Shown here: positions 58,862-64,000 of the stretch, piece after piece
Layout: every line of letters begins with the position of its first letter
Numbering within the stretch: the first letter of the stretch is position 1
NCBI RefSeq assembly: GCF_017168255.1
Contig: NZ_JABFAP010000001.1
Span: forward strand, 2,907,900-2,971,899
DNA: 64,000 nucleotides
Direction: 5' to 3'
DNA from: Agrococcus sp. KRD186
Lineage (GTDB): Bacteria; Actinomycetota; Actinomycetes; Actinomycetales; Microbacteriaceae
Notes under the pieces: model-generated
The model's input: the letters and a program-made list of their open reading frames with translations, nothing else
The model's database searches: none
Told to the model about the DNA's origin: nothing
Made by a program: the position numbers and the translations under genes

Positions 58862-59818
58862 CTACCGCTCGCGGGGGCTGTGCGTCTCGAGCGCGACCAG
58901 CGCGGGCGTCTCGCCGGCCGAGACGTGCAGCACGGTGAACTCGGCCGTGTGCAGCATCGACGCGCGGTGCGTGCGCTGCGACTCCAGCGCATCCGTCGCG
59001 TGCACGACCGCGGTGACGATCTCCGGGATGACCGGCGCGTGCGAGCACAGCACGATGCCGCGGCGCTTGCGCACCGCCTTGCTGACGCGCCGCTCGACCT
59101 CGTCGCGCGGCTGCAGCTCGGGATGCTCGTGCGCCTCCTGGCTGATGGCGCTCGAGACCTTCGGCTCGATGCCCAGCAGCTGCCGCAGCGGCGCCACCGT
59201 CTGCATGCAGCGCACCGCGTTGGAGGTGATGATGCGCTCGGGCGCGAACGCCGCGATGCCGCCTGCGACGAGCCGCGCCTGACGCTCGCCCCGCGACGTC
59301 AGCGTGCGCGACGCATCCGACCCCTCCCACGTGAACGCGTCGGCGGCCTTCGCGTGCCGCTGCGCGATGATCGGGAAGGTCTCGGCGTGGCCGGCGGCCA
59401 GCCGCTCCTCGAAGCGCTCGATGACGGTCACGTCATGCTCGTAGGTGCAGCGGCGCTTCGCCTGCGCCAGCGGCAGCCACTCGAGCGCGAGGATCTCGTC
59501 GTTGGGGGAGAACGATGCGGCGCTCACCGCGTGGTCGTCGACCTTCGCCTGCCAGTAGTAGACGACCTTGTCGCGGCCGTCGGGCAGTCGGTACTCGGTG
59601 TGCCCGAGTGGCGCGCCGAGGACGATCGTGAGCCCGGTCTCCTCCTGGATCTCGCGCGCGGCGCACTCCGGCAGCGTCTCGCCCGGGTCGAGCTTGCCCT
59701 TCGGCAGCGAGTGGTCGCGGTGCTGGGTGCGCTCGACCAGCAGCACCTGCACCTCGTCGCCCACCTCGCGCCAGACGAGGGCACCGGCGGCGAGCACCGC
59801 GCCGTCGGCCGCGCTCAC
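58862..59818 (-). CDS. mutT1: MutT1-like NUDIX hydrolase plus histidine phosphatase
   Basis: A 318-residue two-domain protein. N-terminal NUDIX (about 1-145): [17 protein letters not shown] is the Nudix box GX5EX7REUXEEXGU. C-terminal histidine-phosphatase domain (about 165-310): [15 protein letters not shown] and [12 protein letters not shown]. Mycobacterial MutT1 (Rv2985) has this composition, cleans 8-oxo-dGTP and diadenosine polyphosphates, and likewise lies next to ppk1. GTG 59818 overlaps the ppk1 stop (GTGA), so it is co-translated with ppk1. In the phosphatase domain the family RHG motif reads SRG (LTSRGE). Confidence 0.88.
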   Translation of the reverse strand: MSAADGAVLAAGALVWREVGDEVQVLLVERTQHRDHSLPKGKLDPGETLPECAAREIQEETGLTIVLGAPLGHTEYRLPDGRDKVVYYWQAKVDDHAVSAASFSPNDEILALEWLPLAQAKRRCTYEHDVTVIERFEERLAAGHAETFPIIAQRHAKAADAFTWEGSDASRTLTSRGERQARLVAGGIAAFAPERIITSNAVRCMQTVAPLRQLLGIEPKVSSAISQEAHEHPELQPRDEVERRVSKAVRKRRGIVLCSHAPVIPEIVTAVVHATDALESQRTHRASMLHTAEFTVLHVSAGETPALVALETHSPRER

Positions 59819-62088
59819 CGGGCGGTCCGCTTGCGCCGCTGGATCTGGATCATGCGGTCGCGGTGCAGGTCGTCGAGCGGGGTGCCGTCCGCTGCCCGGA
59901 AGTGCCGGGTCCAGCTGCCGTCGGGCTCGCCCCACCAGGAGGCCGTCTGCGGCGACATCGCCTTGTCGAAGTGCTGCCGGATGTCGCGCATGTGCTCGCT
60001 CGAGGTGAGCTGGATGAGCGTCTCGACGCGGCGGTCGAGGTTGCGGTGCATCATGTCGGCCGAGCCGATGAAGACCTCCTCGTCGCCGTCGTTCCAGAAC
60101 GCGAACACGCGCGAGTGCTCCAGATAGCGGCCGACGATCGAGCGGATCGTGATGTTCTCGCTCAGCCCCGGCACGCCCGGCTTGATCGTGCAGATGCCGC
60201 GCACCCAGATCTCCACCTCGACGCCCGCGCGGCTGGCGCGGTAGAGCGCGTCGGTGATCTGCTCGTCGACGACGGAGTTGACCTTGAGGCGGATGCGCGC
60301 CCGGCGGCCGGAGCGGGCGGCCTCGGTCTCGCGCTCGAACCGGCTCAGCAGCCCCTTGCGCAGGTGCCTGGGGGCGACGAGCAGCCGCTGGTACGACTTC
60401 TCCTTCGCGTAGCCGGAGAGCTCGTTGAACAGCCGCGTGATGTCGCGGCCGACCTGGTCGTTGTCGGTGAACAGCCCGAAGTCCTCGTAGATGCGGCTGG
60501 TCTTCGGGTTGTAGTTGCCGGTGCCGATGTGGCAGTAGTGGCGCAGGCGGCCGTTCTCGCGCCGCACGATCATCATGAGCTTGCAGTGGGTCTTCAGCCC
60601 GACGATGCCGTAGACCACGTGCACGCCGGCGCGCTCGAGCTGCCGGGCCCAGCGGATGTTGTTCTGCTCGTCGAAGCGCGCCTTCACCTCCACCAGCGCC
60701 AGCACCTGCTTGCCGGCGGCGGCAGCACGGATGAGCGCGGCGACCACGGGGGAGTCGCCGGAGGTGCGGTAGAGGGTCTGCTTGATGGCGAGTACGTCGG
60801 GGTCGTCGGCGGCCTGCTCGAGCAGCGCCTGCACGCTGGTCGCGAACGACTCGTAGGGGTGGTGGACGAGCACGTCCTTGCGCGTGATGGCGGCGAACAG
60901 GTCGGGGGTGTCGTCCTGATCGGTGGGCAGGAACGCCGCCGCCGTCACCGGCACGCGCTTCGTGTAGAGCAGATCGGGCCGGTCGAGCTTCGCGAGCTGG
61001 AAGAGCCCGGTGAGGTCGAGCAGGCCAGGCAGCTTGTAGACCTCGGAGTCGGTGATGCCGAGCTCGTCGACCAGCAGCTCGAGCGTGACGTCGTCGATGT
61101 CCTCCGACACCTCCAGGCGGATGGGCGGGCCGAACTTGCGGCGCGAGAGCTCGTGCTCGAGCGCCTTGATGAGGTTCTCGGTCTCGTCCTCGTCGATCAC
61201 CACATCCTCGTTGCGGGTGACGCGGAAGACGTGGTGCTCGACGATCTCCATGCCCGAGAACACCTCGTCGAGGTTGTTCGCGATCAGCTCCTCGAGCGGC
61301 AGGAAGCGCTGCACGCCGTCGACGCGCGCGAGCTCGACGAAGCGCGGCAGCACCGCCGGCACCTTGAGGCGCGCGAACTGGTCCTCGTCCTCGCCCGGCA
61401 CGCGCACGCGCACGGCCAGGTTGAGCGAGAGCCCCGAGATGTACGGGAACGGATGCGCGGGGTCGACCGCGAGGGGCATCAGCACGGGGAAGATCTCGTC
61501 GTCGAAGCGCCCGCTCATCGACTCGCGCTCGGCGTCGGTCAGGTCGCTCCAGCGCTCGAGCACGATGCCGGCGGCCCGCAGCTCGGGACCGAACGACTCC
61601 TGCGCGGCCTTCGCGTGGCGCAGCTGCAGCTCGTGGGCGCGCTCGACGATGTCGTCGAGCAGCCGCTGCGGCCCCGTCCCCACGTTCGTGGGCACGGCGA
61701 GACCGGTCATGATGCGGCGCTTCAGGCCCGCGACCCGCACCATGAAGAACTCGTCGAGGTTGGAGGCGAAGATCGCGAGGAAGTTGGCCCGCTCGAGCAG
61801 CGGCGTCGCCGGGTCCTCCGCCATCTCCAGCACCCGCTCGTTGAAGTGCAGCCAGGAGAGCTCGCGGTCGAGGAAGCGGTCGGCGGGCAGGCCGTCCTCG
61901 GTCTCGACGCCCTGCATCTCGGCCGACCAGGCGACCTCCTCGTCGAAGTCGTCGCCGTCGAAGTCGGCCTCGTTGGCGTCGTGGAAGGTCTGCTCCTGCT
62001 CGAGCGTTCGTGCGGCGCGCTCGATGCGCGGCAGCTCGCCCGTCGCGGGCTCCGTGACGTTCGTGTCGCTCGCAGTGCCGTCGCTCAT
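59815..62088 (-). CDS. ppk1: Polyphosphate kinase 1
   Basis: Makes polyphosphate from ATP. 757 residues, a little longer than average because of an acidic 60-residue N-terminal extension. Landmarks: [70 protein letters not shown], autophosphorylated-His region [34 protein letters not shown], and the second His region [23 protein letters not shown] lies 6 nt before ATG. First gene of ppk1-mutT1. Confidence 0.95.
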   Translation of the reverse strand: MSDGTASDTNVTEPATGELPRIERAARTLEQEQTFHDANEADFDGDDFDEEVAWSAEMQGVETEDGLPADRFLDRELSWLHFNERVLEMAEDPATPLLERANFLAIFASNLDEFFMVRVAGLKRRIMTGLAVPTNVGTGPQRLLDDIVERAHELQLRHAKAAQESFGPELRAAGIVLERWSDLTDAERESMSGRFDDEIFPVLMPLAVDPAHPFPYISGLSLNLAVRVRVPGEDEDQFARLKVPAVLPRFVELARVDGVQRFLPLEELIANNLDEVFSGMEIVEHHVFRVTRNEDVVIDEDETENLIKALEHELSRRKFGPPIRLEVSEDIDDVTLELLVDELGITDSEVYKLPGLLDLTGLFQLAKLDRPDLLYTKRVPVTAAAFLPTDQDDTPDLFAAITRKDVLVHHPYESFATSVQALLEQAADDPDVLAIKQTLYRTSGDSPVVAALIRAAAAGKQVLALVEVKARFDEQNNIRWARQLERAGVHVVYGIVGLKTHCKLMMIVRRENGRLRHYCHIGTGNYNPKTSRIYEDFGLFTDNDQVGRDITRLFNELSGYAKEKSYQRLLVAPRHLRKGLLSRFERETEAARSGRRARIRLKVNSVVDEQITDALYRASRAGVEVEIWVRGICTIKPGVPGLSENITIRSIVGRYLEHSRVFAFWNDGDEEVFIGSADMMHRNLDRRVETLIQLTSSEHMRDIRQHFDKAMSPQTASWWGEPDGSWTRHFRAADGTPLDDLHRDRMIQIQRRKRTAR

Positions 62089-62148
62089 GGCGTCATTCTG
62101 CCAAGTTCGCGTGAACAGCGGGTGCCGCGATCGCTGCCGCCGCCGGAA

Positions 62149-63069
62149 TCACTCGGGTGCGACATGCCGCCACCGCACGTCGATGGCCCACTGCGTGAAG
62201 CCCGCCCGCCGGTAGAGCGCGAGCGCCGGCGCGTTGTCGCCCTCCACGTAGAGGTGCGCCGTGGTCGCGCCCAGCGCGCGCATGCGCACGAAGGTCGCCT
62301 CCAGCATCCGCCGCCCGAGGCCGGCGCCCTGCCGCTGCGGCGAGACGCCCAGCACGTACAGCTCCGCCACCTCGCCCTCGGGCTTGACCCAGGTGAAGGC
62401 GTCGAGGCCGGCCTCGCCCGGTGCCACCACCAGGTTGGCGTCGTCGTGCCAGGGCTCGGCCATGCGGGCCGCGAGGTCGTCGGCGGTCATGCGGCCCTGC
62501 TCGGGGTGGTCGGCGAACGCCGAGGCGTTCAGGGCGAGCAGAGCGGATGCGTCGTCGGGCTCGTACGGGCGCGTCCCGTCGGGCAGGCGGTCGCCGCCCG
62601 CCGCCGAGTCGGCGCTCCCCGCTGCTGCGGCCGTAGCCGGCTCGGCCTCCGCCGGCTCGGCTGCCGCCGGCTCGGCTGCCGCCGGCACGGGCGCCGGCAC
62701 GGGCGCCCGCAGCTGCAGCAGCGTGCGCACGCGCGCCATGCCGAGCCGTTCGGCGATCACGGTTGCGGCCGGGTGGTCGCCGTGCGCCCAGGCGTCGAAG
62801 CTGCCGAGCTCGTCGGCGACGCGAACGGCGAGGGCCTTGCCGAGGCCGCGCCTGCGCTGCTCTGGGTGCACGGCCAGCTCGACCTCGTGCTCGGCATCGC
62901 TGATGACAGCCAGCGCGGTGGCGTCGCCGATCGCGCGGCGCTCGCCCCGGCGCAGCTCGACGAGCGCCTGATCGTTGAACGGCGGCACGCCGTCGGCCGC
63001 GGCGCACGCCGCGCCTAGCGCGGTCGCCAGGCGCACGGCCTCCGCAGTCTCGAACGTCGTCTCACTCAT
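62149..63069 (-). CDS. mshD: Mycothiol synthase
   Basis: Acetylates Cys-GlcN-Ins, the last step to mycothiol, the actinobacterial redox thiol. 306 residues, two GNAT halves: residues 1-120 (VELAVHPEQRRRGLGKALAVRV) and 162-306 (YVLGVSPQRQGAGLGRRMLEATF, HLYVEGDNAPALALYRRAGF). They are joined by an Ala/Pro/Glu-rich linker (122-160) with six near-identical AAAEPA-type units. ATG 63069 is chosen because AGGAGG is 6 nt upstream; ATG 63075 lies inside the RBS-to-start spacer. Behind a tandem-repeat array. Confidence 0.92.
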   Translation of the reverse strand: MSETTFETAEAVRLATALGAACAAADGVPPFNDQALVELRRGERRAIGDATALAVISDAEHEVELAVHPEQRRRGLGKALAVRVADELGSFDAWAHGDHPAATVIAERLGMARVRTLLQLRAPVPAPVPAAAEPAAAEPAEAEPATAAAAGSADSAAGGDRLPDGTRPYEPDDASALLALNASAFADHPEQGRMTADDLAARMAEPWHDDANLVVAPGEAGLDAFTWVKPEGEVAELYVLGVSPQRQGAGLGRRMLEATFVRMRALGATTAHLYVEGDNAPALALYRRAGFTQWAIDVRWRHVAPE

Positions 63070-63083
63070 CTGCATCCTCCTGG

Positions 63084-63259
63084 CCCCACCGTCTCACGCA
63101 CGGGCCCACCGTCTCACGCACGGCGCCCACCGTCTCACGCACGGCGCCCACCGTCTCACGCACGGTGCCACCGTCTCACGTACCGCGCCCTGCGCCTCAC
63201 GCGCATCGCGCGGCACGGGCCCACCGTCTCACGTGCCGCGCCCTGCGCCTCACGCGCGG
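63084..63259. repeat. 20-21-bp tandem repeats upstream of mshD
   Basis: Unit CCCACCGTCTCACGCACGGCG, copies starting near 63085, 63105, 63126, 63147 and 63167 (period 20-21 bp). Further copies follow at 63220 and, in diverged CTGCGCCTCACGCGC form, near 63189 and 63240. It occupies nearly all of the 222-bp gap between glnR and mshD, hence lies where the mshD promoter must be. Confidence 0.9.
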
Positions 63260-63291
63260 CGCGCTGGGCGGTGACCCACCGCATCCGCTCG

Positions 63292-63933
63292 TCAGTCGTC
63301 TGTCTGCTCGAAGCGGTAGCCGACGCCGCGCACCGTGCCGATCAGCGACTCGAGGTCGCCGAGCTTCGCGCGCAGCCGCCGCACGTGCACGTCGACCGTG
63401 CGTGTGCCGCCGAAGTAGTCGTAGCCCCACACCTCGCTCAGCAGCTGCTCGCGCGTGAACACGCGGGCGGGGTGCGCGGCCAGGAACCGCAGCAGCTCGA
63501 ACTCCTTGTAGGTGAGGTCGACGGGCCGGCCGTCGACCTTCGCCTGGTAGCTCGCCTCGTCGATCGTGAGCCCGGCGGTCGATGTCGGCGCTGCCGCGCG
63601 CGCGGTGGCGAGGCAGAGGCGGATGCGCGCCTCGATCTCGGCCGGACCGGCCGTGTCGAGCACGATGTCGCTCACGCCCCACTCGGGTGTCACGGCCGCG
63701 AACCCGCCCTCGCCCAGCACCAGCAGCACCGGGGCCGCGTCGTGCTCGAGCAGCCGGCAGATGGCCTTCGCGGCGGCGAGCTCGCCGACCGCATCGACGA
63801 TCAGCAGCTCGCCGGCCGGGGCGTGCGCGACCGCCTCCGCCGTCGCCGGCAGCGTGCTCACCCGGTGCTCGAGCAGCTCGAGGCTGGGCAGCACGCCCCG
63901 GTCGCGGCGGGTGAAGATCACGACGTGCGCCAT
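63292..63933 (-). CDS. glnR: GlnR-type atypical OmpR-family regulator
   Basis: A 213-residue regulator. C-terminal winged helix (about 115-210): LTYKEFELLRFLAAHPARVFTREQLL, SEVWGYDYFGGTRTVDVHVRRLRAKLG, IGTVRGVGYRFE. The N-terminal receiver lacks the paired acidic residues normally near its start (VVIFTRRDRG) and contains LGEGGFAAVTPEWGVSDI and TAGPAEIEARIRL, which align with mycobacterial GlnR (Rv0818), an orphan nitrogen regulator. The glnR-mshD pair is conserved in mycobacteria. ATG 63933 follows AGGAGG. Confidence 0.88.
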   Translation of the reverse strand: MAHVVIFTRRDRGVLPSLELLEHRVSTLPATAEAVAHAPAGELLIVDAVGELAAAKAICRLLEHDAAPVLLVLGEGGFAAVTPEWGVSDIVLDTAGPAEIEARIRLCLATARAAAPTSTAGLTIDEASYQAKVDGRPVDLTYKEFELLRFLAAHPARVFTREQLLSEVWGYDYFGGTRTVDVHVRRLRAKLGDLESLIGTVRGVGYRFEQTDD

Positions 63934-63952
63934 CCAGCCTCCTGCCGTGTCG

Positions 63953-63958
63953 ATCCTA
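63953..63958 (-). promoter_or_regulatory. -10 box of glnR
   Basis: TAGGAT on the minus strand, 20 nt before the glnR ATG, giving a short leader that carries the AGGAGG site. Confidence 0.5.
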
Positions 63959-64000
63959 TGCGCCGCCACCCGCGCCTGCGGTGCGCGCCCCCACGCGCCC

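Noticed and set aside
59863..63018. 1051-codon open frame opposite ppk1 and mshD
   Set aside because: Antisense to conserved enzymes; no RBS or domain.
63084..63259. CRISPR array near mshD
   Set aside because: Units of 20-21 bp directly abut each other with no unique spacers and no cas genes.

Overview
The window is chromosomal DNA of a high-GC Gram-positive actinobacterium, most probably a member of the Microbacteriaceae (genus not resolved; Agrococcus-like is a guess). Grounds: third codon positions are almost all G or C; mycothiol synthase, an ImuA/ImuB/DnaE2 mutasome with TCGAAC-N4-GTTCGA SOS boxes, a PerM-purN-purH block and a GlnR-mshD-pst-ppk1 block are all actinobacterial hallmarks; and at least 13 genes carry a TANNNT -10 box only 6-7 nt before the start codon, the layout of leaderless actinobacterial transcripts. 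No transposase, integrase, phage module or CRISPR array is visible.

Layout. 1-1100: end of sucD, a small acidic protein and a decayed metallo-beta-lactamase-fold gene. 1102-7408: monomeric isocitrate dehydrogenase, then perM-purN-purH. 7449-12131: a P-loop kinase-like gene, then a heterodimeric ABC exporter with a long leader holding a 25-codon upstream ORF. 12184-22365: an acetyltransferase, a PfkB sugar kinase and the SOS mutasome imuA...imuB-dnaE2, interrupted by two repetitive surface-protein genes. 22384-28976: nagB, an acetyltransferase, nagA, a secreted ExeM-type nuclease, purU and a small DivIVA-domain protein. 29030-39600: an MFS exporter, an AI-2E-type permease, a LysR regulator divergent from bifunctional putA, an SDR gene flanked by repeats, and a ZTP riboswitch driving glyA-folD. 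39620-43239: small enzymes, tRNA-Leu(UAA) and an aldose epimerase. 43276-48252: a nitrite/NO-type copper module (membrane-fused NirK-like copper protein, NnrS-like membrane protein, cysteine-containing regulator, DUF2249). 48449-53188: GyrI-like protein, tRNA-Lys, and a lysC-ectABC ectoine operon closed by a strong terminator. 53218-64000: a conserved protein, a lipoprotein, pstSCAB behind a Pho box, mutT1-ppk1, mshD with tandem repeats in its upstream region, and a GlnR-type regulator.

How the parts fit. One-carbon and purine metabolism recurs (purN, purH, purU, glyA, folD), and the ZTP riboswitch ties glyA-folD to folate shortage. The right end is a phosphate/polyphosphate/redox block with Pho-box control. 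lysC feeds aspartyl phosphate towards the ectoine precursor made into ectoine by ectABC. nagA and nagB together convert N-acetylglucosamine 6-phosphate to fructose 6-phosphate.

The least expected features are the copper nitrite-reductase-like domain fused to a 12-helix membrane domain, the mutasome split by two surface-protein genes with a three-way-junction-like element between them, the 21-bp tandem array upstream of mshD, and a class-I-shaped tRNA-Leu.
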